Shown: positions 35,732 through 43,542 of the stretch, piece after piece
Layout: each line of letters starts with the position of its first letter
Position numbering within the stretch: position 1 is the first letter of the stretch
From: Roseibacillus persicicus
GTDB lineage: Bacteria > Verrucomicrobiota > Verrucomicrobiia > Verrucomicrobiales > Akkermansiaceae
NCBI RefSeq assembly: GCF_014651675.1
Contig: NZ_BMXI01000008.1
Span: 62,001-126,000 of the forward strand
DNA: 64,000 nt
Reading direction: 5' to 3'
Made by a program: the position numbers and the translations under genes
The notes under the pieces: generated by a model
What the model was told of the DNA's origin: nothing
The model's database searches: none
What the model saw: only the letters and a program-made list of their open reading frames with translations

Positions 35732-37009
35732 ATGAAACTACCTTCTCTCTTTGCGTCTACCCTACTTCTTTTTGAATCCGTCCAAGCTAGCGAACACCTT
35801 TGGCAGGACCCCTATGTGGGATCCGAGCCTGGGGTTCTTTATCTCCCGGACTCGAATGCAGTCTACTGGCGATATGGCTGGTCCCGAGAAGCGGGTGATC
35901 AAAAAGGAATCCGAATTACGGGCCAGTTTCCTTCCACCCGATACTTCAGCTACAACATCTATAACGACCAAACAAAGACCTCTCTCGGAGCGATAACGGA
36001 CTTCGAACTCGTTGCTGACGATGAAGCAACAAATCCCTTCAAAGCTGGAGTCAAACCCGAGGGACAGAGCTACACCCTAACCGTCTTGCCCAAAGGAACC
36101 CCGACGAAGGACAAGAATGTCCTCTACTTCCCAGATGATCTCACCGAGGTCTCGATCTTTCTTCGCCATTATGTCCCTGAGGAAGGAATCGAAGGTGGAG
36201 TGGCCCTTCCTTCAATCAGCGTCTTGGATCCAAGCCAAACCGAACCGATTGAAGCCGCACCTAGCAATGAGATTCCAGCCTTGAGCAAAGCCGAAGCCCA
36301 GAAATACCTCATCCCGCTCTTTAAGAAGTGGGCCTTGAGCTTCGAGGAGAATCCTGAGGCCGTTCTTGCTCAGCTTCACAAGCGGGACCGAACCCAGCCT
36401 CTCAACCTGAAGGAGATCATTGCGAAGCAGGTTGTCTCCAAAGCGTTCACCCATTTTCGTCCCGGAAAGACCGTTGAATCGTTTAACTTCCAGACGAGCG
36501 GGACCTACCCCAACCGGGACAACGCTTATCTCACAATGCCGGTCGTTCGGAACGAAGGGGAAGTCCTTGCGGTCAGGTTTCTGGCTCCCAAAGGAGCCAG
36601 TCAGCCCTCCGACTTTGGCGCGGCTGAAGTTCGATACTTTTCACTCTGTCAGGGTGACGAGGAGACCTACACCCACGGCACCGTGATGGATACCAAGATG
36701 GAGGTGAGCGAGGACGGCTACATCTACTTTCTTATAGGCGACAATGAGGAAGCTGTGATGAGCAAAGCAAAGGAATGGGGAGTGAATTTCATGCCTTGGG
36801 AGGCAGGGGACCGGGCGCTTTTCGTTTTCCGCCATATGCTTCCAAGCAAGACCTTCGAGAATGGATTCAATCGAGTCCCCGTATTCACCTACGACCTGTC
36901 GACGGAGGAGCAGTTTGCAAGCAAGACCATCGGGAACTTTGCTCCACGTGGAAAGCTACTCTCCAAAGACGAGCTGCTGAAGGCTGAGCAGTTCCCTGCG
37001 TTTGAATAG
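35732..37009 (+). CDS. Secreted hypothetical protein
   Basis: 425 aa with a signal peptide (MKLPSLFASTLLLFESVQAS). The mature part has beta-rich blocks such as 'NAVYWRYGWSREAGDQKGIRITGQFPSTRYFSYNIYND' (split), 'VSIFLRHYVPEEG' and, late, 'ALFVFRHMLPS'. Two similar halves each contain an 'FLRHYVP'/'VFRHMLPS' element, so it may be an internal duplication. Function unknown. Monocistronic by position. Confidence 0.75.
   Translation: MKLPSLFASTLLLFESVQASEHLWQDPYVGSEPGVLYLPDSNAVYWRYGWSREAGDQKGIRITGQFPSTRYFSYNIYNDQTKTSLGAITDFELVADDEATNPFKAGVKPEGQSYTLTVLPKGTPTKDKNVLYFPDDLTEVSIFLRHYVPEEGIEGGVALPSISVLDPSQTEPIEAAPSNEIPALSKAEAQKYLIPLFKKWALSFEENPEAVLAQLHKRDRTQPLNLKEIIAKQVVSKAFTHFRPGKTVESFNFQTSGTYPNRDNAYLTMPVVRNEGEVLAVRFLAPKGASQPSDFGAAEVRYFSLCQGDEETYTHGTVMDTKMEVSEDGYIYFLIGDNEEAVMSKAKEWGVNFMPWEAGDRALFVFRHMLPSKTFENGFNRVPVFTYDLSTEEQFASKTIGNFAPRGKLLSKDELLKAEQFPAFE
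36940..36955. promoter_or_regulatory. Degenerate parS-like site
   Basis: TGCTCCACGTGGAAAG keeps the central TCCACGTGGAA but has three outer mismatches. Listed because it lies inside the parS-like cluster. Confidence 0.2.
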
Positions 37010-37047
37010 AGTTGGCCCCCCTCAATCGAGCTGGCCGCGGGTTTCTC

Positions 37048-38922
37048 CTAGAGACCTGTCGCCAGCTCTCTTTTTTTCAGCCAAATGGATAAGACCGCGA
37101 CATCTGCCGGAGTGATTCCGGCGATTCGGCCCGCTTGTCCGAGAGTGGTTGGTCGGATCTCGGAGAAACGCTGGCGGGCCTCCATCTTCAAACCACTGAT
37201 GGCGTGATAGTCCAAGTCACCGGGAAGGGGAGCATTCTCCTGCTTGGCCATCCGCTCGATCTGCAGAGCCTGACGCTGAATGTGGCCGGCGTATTTGAAA
37301 TCGCTCTCAAGGATGCCCCAATGTTCCATGTGGAACTTTGACCGCATCTCCTCGGGGAGGTCCTGCCACTGGCTTTCGTTGCGCCGGAACCAAGCTTCCA
37401 ACTTCCCACCGTCATAGGCCGTTTCTCTGATATACTTTGCTCCTTCGGAAAGAGCAGCCCGCTTTTCCTCGAATCTCTTCCATCGGTCATCCGGAATCAG
37501 TCCCGCCTCGCGCGCCTGAGGGGTGATTCGCTGATCGGCGGTGTCCTGACGAAGAAGGAGACGGTGTTCGGCCCGACTGGTGAAGAGTCGGTATGGCTCT
37601 GTGCAGCCTTTGGTCACCAGGTCGTCGATCATCACCCCAATGTAGGCTTGGTCTCGTCCGAGGATAAACGGGTCTTTCCCTTGAATCTTGAGCGCTGCAT
37701 TAGTACCGGCCATCAGACCCTGTGCCGCGGCTTCCTCGTATCCTGAAGTGCCGTTAATCTGACCCGCAAAGTAGAGACCGGATACGGCCTTGGTCTCCAA
37801 GGTCGGGTAAAGCTGGGTGGGAGGACAGTAGTCATACTCCACCGCATAACCGGCACGGATGATCTCAGCATTCTCGAGTCCCTCAATCGAACGGATGAAA
37901 TCCAACTGCACTGAGTAGGGGAGAGAGGTTGAAACGCCGTTGATATAGAACTCCCGCGTGTGGCGACCCTCGGGTTCGAGAAAAACCTGATGGCGCTCTT
38001 TGTCAGCGAACTTGACGACCTTGTCTTCAATCGAAGGGCAATACCGCGGGCCAACACCCTCAATCATTCCCCCATACATCGCCGAGAGGTGAAGATTGTC
38101 GCGGATATGATCATGTGTCTGCGAATTCGTCCAAGTGATCCAACATGGCAACTGTTCCACATGGAACATTCCTTCCTCCGAATAATGATTCAGGCTGAAA
38201 AGGTCATCACCTCCCTTTTCCAACTCCTCGGGATGATAGGAAAAGAGGGAAGGAGGATTGTCACCATCCTGGCGCTCACATTTGGAAAAATCAATCGACC
38301 GTCCATTCAGACGACAAGGAGTTCCGGTCTTGAAACGCTCGACCTGAAACCCGAGCTCTTTCAATGAATCACTTACTGTGGAAACGGCATCGCCAGTTCG
38401 ACCTCCTTTTTCGGTCTGCTTGCCAACGTGCATCAGGCCACGCATGAAAGTGCCTGCGGAGAGAATCACCGCTTTCGTATCCAAGCGAAGACCCATGTTC
38501 GTTTCGAGACCGACGACAGCATCATTCTCTACAATCAGCCGCGTCACGTTGCCTTGATGGAGATCCAGATTCGGCGTGGACTCGACGATATTCTTAATGC
38601 GGAATTGGTAAGCCTTTTTATCACATTGGGCCCGGGGGGCTCTCACGCTTGGCCCCTTCCCACTATTCAACATCCGCCATTGTATTGCGGTCGCGTCCGT
38701 GTTCTGGGCCATGATGCCCCCCAGAGCATCAATCTCCCGAACGACGTGCCCCTTGGCCAATCCACCGATCGCCGGATTGCAACTCATCTGCCCGATGGTA
38801 TCGAGATTCTGAGTCAGAAGCGCGACCTGACAACCCATGCGGGCGGCCGCGAGCGCAGCTTCCACTCCGGCATGACCGGCTCCAATGACAATCACATGAT
38901 AAGGCTTGGGATAGGTGAACAT
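37048..38922 (-). CDS. mnmG: tRNA uridine-5-carboxymethylaminomethyl modification enzyme MnmG
   Basis: 624 aa from the ATG at 38922 ([19 protein letters not shown]); the longer frame runs over a parS-like site and is unlikely. This FAD enzyme, with MnmE, adds carboxymethylaminomethyl to wobble U34. The dinucleotide-binding GAGHAG lies at about 14-19. '[26 protein letters not shown]' (about 46) and '[14 protein letters not shown]' (about 275) are conserved, and the C-terminal helical GIDANT domain contains '[11 protein letters not shown]'. Two parS-like palindromes lie in the coding sequence and encode 'MFHVEQ' and 'FHMEH'. No rsmG, parA or parB is adjacent. Confidence 0.98.
   Translation of the reverse strand: MFTYPKPYHVIVIGAGHAGVEAALAAARMGCQVALLTQNLDTIGQMSCNPAIGGLAKGHVVREIDALGGIMAQNTDATAIQWRMLNSGKGPSVRAPRAQCDKKAYQFRIKNIVESTPNLDLHQGNVTRLIVENDAVVGLETNMGLRLDTKAVILSAGTFMRGLMHVGKQTEKGGRTGDAVSTVSDSLKELGFQVERFKTGTPCRLNGRSIDFSKCERQDGDNPPSLFSYHPEELEKGGDDLFSLNHYSEEGMFHVEQLPCWITWTNSQTHDHIRDNLHLSAMYGGMIEGVGPRYCPSIEDKVVKFADKERHQVFLEPEGRHTREFYINGVSTSLPYSVQLDFIRSIEGLENAEIIRAGYAVEYDYCPPTQLYPTLETKAVSGLYFAGQINGTSGYEEAAAQGLMAGTNAALKIQGKDPFILGRDQAYIGVMIDDLVTKGCTEPYRLFTSRAEHRLLLRQDTADQRITPQAREAGLIPDDRWKRFEEKRAALSEGAKYIRETAYDGGKLEAWFRRNESQWQDLPEEMRSKFHMEHWGILESDFKYAGHIQRQALQIERMAKQENAPLPGDLDYHAISGLKMEARQRFSEIRPTTLGQAGRIAGITPADVAVLSIWLKKRELATGL
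37322..37337. promoter_or_regulatory. parS-like site 2 inside mnmG
   Basis: TGTTCCATGTGGAACT; outer arms match the 39007 site, with CATGTG at the core. Encodes FHMEH on the mnmG strand. Confidence 0.5.
38153..38168. promoter_or_regulatory. parS-like site 3 inside mnmG
   Basis: TGTTCCACATGGAACA; full 16-bp palindrome apart from the core (CACATG instead of CACGTG). Encodes MFHVEQ on the mnmG strand. Confidence 0.6.
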
Positions 38923-39006
38923 TTCTGGGCGGGACCATAGCGGGATTTCCCGAATAATCAAAAACACAAAAACCAATCTCACCGACCAAACCCGCAAGCC
39001 GTGAAA

Positions 39007-39022
39007 TGTTCCACGTGGAACT
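39007..39022. promoter_or_regulatory. parS-like site 4 upstream of mnmG
   Basis: TGTTCCACGTGGAACT contains the perfect 14-bp palindrome GTTCCACGTGGAAC, identical to the core of Pseudomonas parS sites. It lies in the divergent region between mnmG and the 39097 gene. Confidence 0.75.
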
Positions 39023-39029
39023 TCTCGAG

Positions 39030-39055
39030 CCAACTACTAGATTTCTAGTAGTTGG
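39030..39055. repeat. Perfect 12-bp inverted repeat
   Basis: CCAACTACTAGA-TT-TCTAGTAGTTGG, 8 bp from the parS-like site and in a divergent promoter region, so not a terminator by position. Longest member of the ACTAG palindrome family seen in the window. Confidence 0.75.
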
Positions 39056-39096
39056 TTTTCGATTGGAAAATTCACTAACTCTGATAAGAGAATCAC

Positions 39097-39651
39097 ATGT
39101 CCTCAGGCGCTCGTCCCACTCTCCTCCTCGGCTTCATCGTCGCACTGCTCGTCTTCCGGCAGATTGCGGCCAGCTTTGAGATCTATCACTTTCAGCCCTA
39201 CATCGCTCTCTTCTTTGGACTCGCCGCGATCAAGAGCTCTCGCTGGCTCCTTGTCCCTGCCCTAGGCTATCTGGCCTCGTCCATTCTCGCTGCGGGCTCT
39301 CTCCAGCCATGGATGCTCTCTGTGCTCTTTGCCTTTGCTCTAGTCGTCCTATTGGGTAAATGCTTTTCACAGCGCTCAAGCGCCCCGGCCTTGCTGGGTG
39401 GCTCGCTTGCCGGGGCCGGAGTGTTTTACTTCGTCACCAACACAATCAGTTGGCTGACCATTCCCCAATACAGCAAAACTTTCGCAGGATTCACCCAAGC
39501 ACTTTGGAGCGGATTGCCCGGCCTTCCTCCGACTTGGACCTTCTTCCGGAACGATGCGATTGCCACGGTTCTCTTTATGGGAATCATTATAGTGCTAAAT
39601 CGCATGAAGTTTAGCAGTTCCGCCTCCGATGCTGTGCCCGCCACTAGCTAA
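39097..39651 (+). CDS. Multi-pass membrane protein (DUF6580-like)
   Basis: 184 aa with five or six hydrophobic segments (about 7-25, 33-52, 55-75, 78-97, 105-125, 148-168). 'FQPYIALFFGLAAI' and 'YFVTNTISWLT' match the DUF6580 layout, a small integral membrane family resembling the S components of ECF vitamin transporters. Substrate unknown. Its stop codon is part of the 39649-39673 hairpin. Confidence 0.7.
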   Translation: MSSGARPTLLLGFIVALLVFRQIAASFEIYHFQPYIALFFGLAAIKSSRWLLVPALGYLASSILAAGSLQPWMLSVLFAFALVVLLGKCFSQRSSAPALLGGSLAGAGVFYFVTNTISWLTIPQYSKTFAGFTQALWSGLPGLPPTWTFFRNDAIATVLFMGIIIVLNRMKFSSSASDAVPATS

Positions 39652-39673
39652 CCCGCTTTCTGTAAGCGGGTTA
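39649..39673. terminator. Hairpin at end of the DUF6580-like gene
   Basis: TAACCCGCTT and AAGCGGGTTA (10-bp perfect stem, 5-nt loop) starting with the stop codon. No T-tract follows, so it may only stabilise the mRNA end. The rest of the interval to 39806 shows nothing recognisable. Confidence 0.5.
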
Positions 39674-39806
39674 AAATGCTTTCCAAAAGTTATCAATGCG
39701 GAGAACTCTGCTAACTGATCTGCAACTGACGAAATAAGCCAACCTTCTGCCCAAACCAAACTCGGCTTGCGCGAAGGACGGGAAGCAGGTATGGCCATGT
39801 CGTCTC

Positions 39807-40892
39807 ATGATCGCATCACCTGAACCGAACGTCGACGGACTCGACTTCTCCGATTCTCCCATCAATAAGTCTCTCTCAAACTCTGAGAAGATAGAGCTCT
39901 ATCGCACCATGATGCGTATACGTCGCTTCGAGACGGTATCCCTCAAGTTCTACAATGCCGGCAAGATGGGTGGCTTCCTTCACCTTTACACCGGACAAGA
40001 AAGCATCGCCACTTCTTGCGCCTCGTTGATGGGTGACCATGACCACATGATCACCGCCTACCGTTGTCACGGACACGCTCTCTCGGTCGGCATGGGCATG
40101 AAGGAATGCATGGCCGAACTTTATGGAAAAGTCACCGGATGCTCCCAAGGTAAAGGCGGCTCGATGCACTTCTTTGCTCCAGATAAAAACTACTGGGGTG
40201 GACACGGAATCGTCGGCGGCCAAATCCCTCTCGGCATCGGTCTCGCCTATGGCGTGAAGTATAATGAGAACGTCGGATGCTCTCTCTCCTTCATGGGGGA
40301 CGGCGCGGTCAACCAAGGCTCGGTCCACGAGTCCATGAACATCGCCGCACTCTTCGAACTCCCCGCCGTAATCATCATCGAGAACAACGGCTACTCGATG
40401 GGAACTTCCCAGAAGCGTTCCTCCGCTTTCCGCGATTGCCTCGCCCAGCGCGCCGAGTCCTACGACATGGCTTGGGACCTCATCAATGGCGAAGACATCT
40501 ACGAGCTTCGCGCCAAGTTGCACATCGCGATGGAGCGCGCACGCAAAGAGTCTCTGCCCACCGTTTTGGAAATCCAGACCTACCGCTGGTATGGCCACAG
40601 TGTCGCCGACGCCAACGCCAAGAAGTATCGCTCCCCCGAGGAAATCCAAAAATACAAGGACGAGCACGACCCCATTATTCTCTGGGAGAAGAAGCTCATC
40701 GCGGAGGGAGTCTTCACTGCCGAGGACGCCAAGCAAATCGGGAAAGAGGCCATGGCCGAAGCAACCGAAGCTGCGGAGTTTGCTGAAAGCTCGCCGCCAC
40801 CGACCCTCGAAGACATCAGCAAGCATGTCTATTGGGAGACCGACAATGAAACCGAAGCCTCCCAAATCGGCCGCCATTTCTTCAACGACTAA
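39807..40892 (+). CDS. pdhA: Pyruvate dehydrogenase E1 component, alpha subunit
   Basis: 361 aa thiamine-diphosphate enzyme subunit that decarboxylates pyruvate in the pyruvate dehydrogenase complex. 'MRIRRFETVSLKFYNAGKMGGFLHLYTGQE' (split at about 30-58) is the E1-alpha start. The ThDP/Mg motif is 'GDGAVNQGSVHESMN...ENNGYSMGT' (about 164-205). 'TYRWYGHSVADA' resembles the phosphorylation-loop region of E1-alpha. Followed after 53 bp by pdhB. No E2 or E3 gene is present in the window after pdhB. Confidence 0.95.
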   Translation: MIASPEPNVDGLDFSDSPINKSLSNSEKIELYRTMMRIRRFETVSLKFYNAGKMGGFLHLYTGQESIATSCASLMGDHDHMITAYRCHGHALSVGMGMKECMAELYGKVTGCSQGKGGSMHFFAPDKNYWGGHGIVGGQIPLGIGLAYGVKYNENVGCSLSFMGDGAVNQGSVHESMNIAALFELPAVIIIENNGYSMGTSQKRSSAFRDCLAQRAESYDMAWDLINGEDIYELRAKLHIAMERARKESLPTVLEIQTYRWYGHSVADANAKKYRSPEEIQKYKDEHDPIILWEKKLIAEGVFTAEDAKQIGKEAMAEATEAAEFAESSPPPTLEDISKHVYWETDNETEASQIGRHFFND

Positions 40893-40945
40893 TTCCGCGA
40901 AGACGAACAACTCTTTCCACCTAAATTATACCTTTCCAAAATCTC

Positions 40946-41929
40946 ATGCGCGAAATCGAATACCGTGACGCCCTCAACGAAGCCTTTGACGAAGAACTCG
41001 AACGCGATTCAAGCGTCGTTCTGATGGGCGAAGAAGTGGCGCAATACAACGGCGCCTATAAAGTGACCAAAGGTCTCTGGGAAAAATGGGGCGACAAGCG
41101 AGTCGTCGACACTCCCATCTCCGAAGCCGGCTTCATCGGCATGGGCATCGGCGCCTCCATGCTCGGCGTCCGCCCCGTGATGGAACTCATGTTCTGGTCC
41201 TTCCACTCCGTAGCCTTCGACCAACTCGTCAACAACGCGGCTTGCGTCCGCTATATGTCCGGCGGTCTCATCAACTGCCCAATCGTGATGCGGGGACCCG
41301 CTAACGGCGGAACCAATGTCGGCGCGACCCACTCCCATTGTCCCGAAGGACTCTTCGCCGCTTTCCCAGGATTGAAGGTAGTCGTCCCAGCGACTCCCGC
41401 CGATGCCAAGGGACTCATGAAGTCTGCCATCCGCGATAACGACCCCGTCTATGTGATGGAGAACACCCTTCTTTATGGAAACAAAGGTCACGTGCCGGAT
41501 CCATCCGAAGGCGACTTCACCATCCCGCTTGGAAAAGCCGATATCAAGCGCGAGGGCAGCGACATCTCCCTCATCGCCCACGGCCGCAGTGTCCTCCACG
41601 CTCTCGAAGCGGCGGAAACCTTGCAGAAAGAGCACGGTATCTCAGCCGAAGTCCTCGACCTCCGCAGCATCCGTCCCCTCGATCAGGAAGCCATCATCAA
41701 GTCAGTGATGAAGACCAATCGCGCGGTTCTCGTCGACGAGTCCAAGCCCTTCAATGGGGTCTCTTCCCAGATTGCAACGCTCATTCAGGAGCATGCGTTC
41801 GACTATCTCGATGCACCCGTGAAGCGCGTCTGCACCATCGATGCCCCCGCGATTTACTCGCCGCACATCGAGAACGAGCAACTTCCCAACCCACGTCGGG
41901 TGGTGGAAAAAGTCCTCGAGATCGCGTAG
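40946..41929 (+). CDS. pdhB: Pyruvate dehydrogenase E1 component, beta subunit
   Basis: 327 aa, the usual length of E1-beta. Typical blocks are 'MREIEYRDALNEAFDEELERD', 'VVLMGEEVAQYNGAYKVTKGLW', 'DTPISEAGFIGMGIGASM' and the C-terminal transketolase domain with 'EVLDLRSIRPLDQEAIIKSV'. It forms the alpha2beta2 E1 with the upstream gene. A strong terminator follows at 41953. Confidence 0.96.
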   Translation: MREIEYRDALNEAFDEELERDSSVVLMGEEVAQYNGAYKVTKGLWEKWGDKRVVDTPISEAGFIGMGIGASMLGVRPVMELMFWSFHSVAFDQLVNNAACVRYMSGGLINCPIVMRGPANGGTNVGATHSHCPEGLFAAFPGLKVVVPATPADAKGLMKSAIRDNDPVYVMENTLLYGNKGHVPDPSEGDFTIPLGKADIKREGSDISLIAHGRSVLHALEAAETLQKEHGISAEVLDLRSIRPLDQEAIIKSVMKTNRAVLVDESKPFNGVSSQIATLIQEHAFDYLDAPVKRVCTIDAPAIYSPHIENEQLPNPRRVVEKVLEIA

Positions 41930-41952
41930 GGCAAGAGCCTCATACTTTTTTC

Positions 41953-42004
41953 GACCCCAACCGTTTTCCGCCTGCACGGCGAAAGCGCTTGGGGTCTTTT
42001 CTTT
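41953..42004 (+). terminator. Intrinsic terminator after pdhAB
   Basis: GACCCCAA (41953-41960) pairs with TTGGGGTC (41989-41996), followed by TTTTCTTT. The loop is long (28 nt) and holds a smaller CCGCC...GGCG stem. Confidence 0.8.
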
Positions 42005-42096
42005 CCAATCTCAGCTTTGGCAAACGACCCAAAGACCATACCCGAGGATGAAAATGCTCTTGTCAAATTCCCTATCATAGCGGTTTCTCCCTCTCA

Positions 42097-42555
42097 GTGA
42101 AAGAAGACCCCAACCCCCAAGAGAAGCCTGCGGCTAAAGGCCCGCCAGCCCGAAAACATCGGGCACCACTCTCATGGCCTTGGGCTCTCGCTATTTTTCT
42201 GGGCTTGCTTTTCCTGCCTGTTTGGGTGGCGATCGAACTGAGTCAAAAGATCGATTGGCGCTTCCTTGCCACCTATGCCGCCCTCATCTCTGGCCTCACC
42301 TTCGCCTTTTATTTCTCCGACAAGCGAAAGGCAAAGACAGACGGATGGCGAATTCCGGAAAGCACACTCCATCTCATGGAGTTCCTTGCAGGCTGGCCGG
42401 CGGCACTTCTCGCGCAACGCTTCCTCCGCCACAAAACCAAGAAAGCCTCCTACCAGCTCATCTTCTGGAGCATCATCTGCCTTCACCAGCTACTCGCCTT
42501 CGAGGTGGTCACCAACTGGTTGATCTCGCGGAACTTGATCGGGCTATTTCGTTAG
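42097..42555 (+). CDS. DUF1294 family membrane protein
   Basis: 152 aa with a GTG start at 42097. A charged N-terminal tail is followed by two membrane helices (about 28-47 and 55-73). The DUF1294 signature is then visible: 'FYFSDKRKAKTDGWRIPESTLHLMEFLAGWPAALLAQRFLRHKTKKASYQ' read in pieces at about 72-120, and a final helix. Function of DUF1294 is unknown. Convergent with the next minus-strand gene, 6 bp apart. Confidence 0.88.
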   Translation: MKEDPNPQEKPAAKGPPARKHRAPLSWPWALAIFLGLLFLPVWVAIELSQKIDWRFLATYAALISGLTFAFYFSDKRKAKTDGWRIPESTLHLMEFLAGWPAALLAQRFLRHKTKKASYQLIFWSIICLHQLLAFEVVTNWLISRNLIGLFR

Positions 42556-42561
42556 CCCTTT

Positions 42562-43077
42562 CTATTCGATTAGAGAATCCGCCTTCTTGCGAGCCTCGTC
42601 CGAGGCCTTTTCGCCCGTGAAGACGCCGATAATCTCGGACTTTCCCTTCTTCAGCGCAACCACGACCAACCGTGAGTGGGACTTCTCATGATTCTCAAGA
42701 TCCTGAACCCACAGGCGATAAATAATAGCGAAAGGAGTGAAGACATTGCCCTTCAAAGTCCCACGCCATTCCACCACGTCGTTGGATTTAAAGGGGAAGC
42801 TCCCATTCGCCTTGTCCATTGTCTCGCGATAGAGGTCACTCGTCGTTTCACCATACCGGACATCCAACCAACTGCGCGCGTCACCGCTCCGATGCAGAAG
42901 TTCATAGCCACCGTAGCCTGGACATAAATGTTCGAAGTGGTCGATATCCGGGTCTTCCTCGAGTTCGGAATCCCGAATCACCGCCACCGACTTCAATTCG
43001 GTAGTCGAATAAAATGAGGTCGGCTTCTCACCCAACAGCTGGCTGACCAATAGGAGTAAAAGTAAGCACACTTTCAT
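42562..43077 (-). CDS. Secreted hypothetical protein
   Basis: 171 aa from the ATG at 43077, chosen because MKVCLLLLLLVSQLLG is a clear signal peptide; the longer frame adds a non-secretory extension. The mature protein is mixed alpha/beta with 'LCPGYGGYELLHRSGDARSWLDVRYG' and ends in a helical 'EKASDEARKKADSLIE'. No family recognised. Confidence 0.75.
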   Translation of the reverse strand: MKVCLLLLLLVSQLLGEKPTSFYSTTELKSVAVIRDSELEEDPDIDHFEHLCPGYGGYELLHRSGDARSWLDVRYGETTSDLYRETMDKANGSFPFKSNDVVEWRGTLKGNVFTPFAIIYRLWVQDLENHEKSHSRLVVVALKKGKSEIIGVFTGEKASDEARKKADSLIE

Positions 43078-43199
43078 ACCCACGAATCCATGCCTCATTT
43101 GCCGAACGACAGCAAGAAGCAGATGCACCGATCCCGGAGTTCCAAAATTCAAAAGAGCTTCTCATCGAAAACAAACGCCCATTCGACTAAGAAAGGGGA

Positions 43200-43457
43200 A
43201 TGGAAATCCTCGCTCTCATCCCAGCCATTGCCGCTTCCATTTTCGCTGGTCGTTTTCTCTTTCGATTCTTCTTTGAGGATCAAGAGGACTTCAGTGAATG
43301 CCTCCGCTTCTCGCTCACCCCCGACCTTATCTCTCTCTTCAAAGGCCAACTCTTTGAGGACTTGGCGCGCTCGACCAAATTTGGACTCTATCTCCTCATG
43401 ACCTTTCTTCCCGGACTCTTCACCTATCTCTTATTCGCCGGTCATCTCAGCAACTAA
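43200..43457 (+). CDS. Small two-helix membrane protein
   Basis: 85 aa: helix 1 at about 4-25 (ALIPAIAASIFAGRFLFRFFF), an acidic linker (EDQEDFSE), and helix 2 at about 62-82 (FGLYLLMTFLPGLFTYLLFAG). Unknown function; too short to assign. Confidence 0.55.
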   Translation: MEILALIPAIAASIFAGRFLFRFFFEDQEDFSECLRFSLTPDLISLFKGQLFEDLARSTKFGLYLLMTFLPGLFTYLLFAGHLSN

Positions 43458-43542
43458 GGCAAACCGACACGCCCCATCCGTGCCGATAAAAACTTTCCCG
43501 TTTACCAGACAGATTTCTAATGTAATTTTCTGCAACCTCACC

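Noticed and set aside
39007-39096. Chromosomal origin (DnaA-box cluster) next to the parS-like site
   Set aside because: No TTATCCACA-type boxes or AT-rich unwinding element recognised here; only the partition-like sites are supported.
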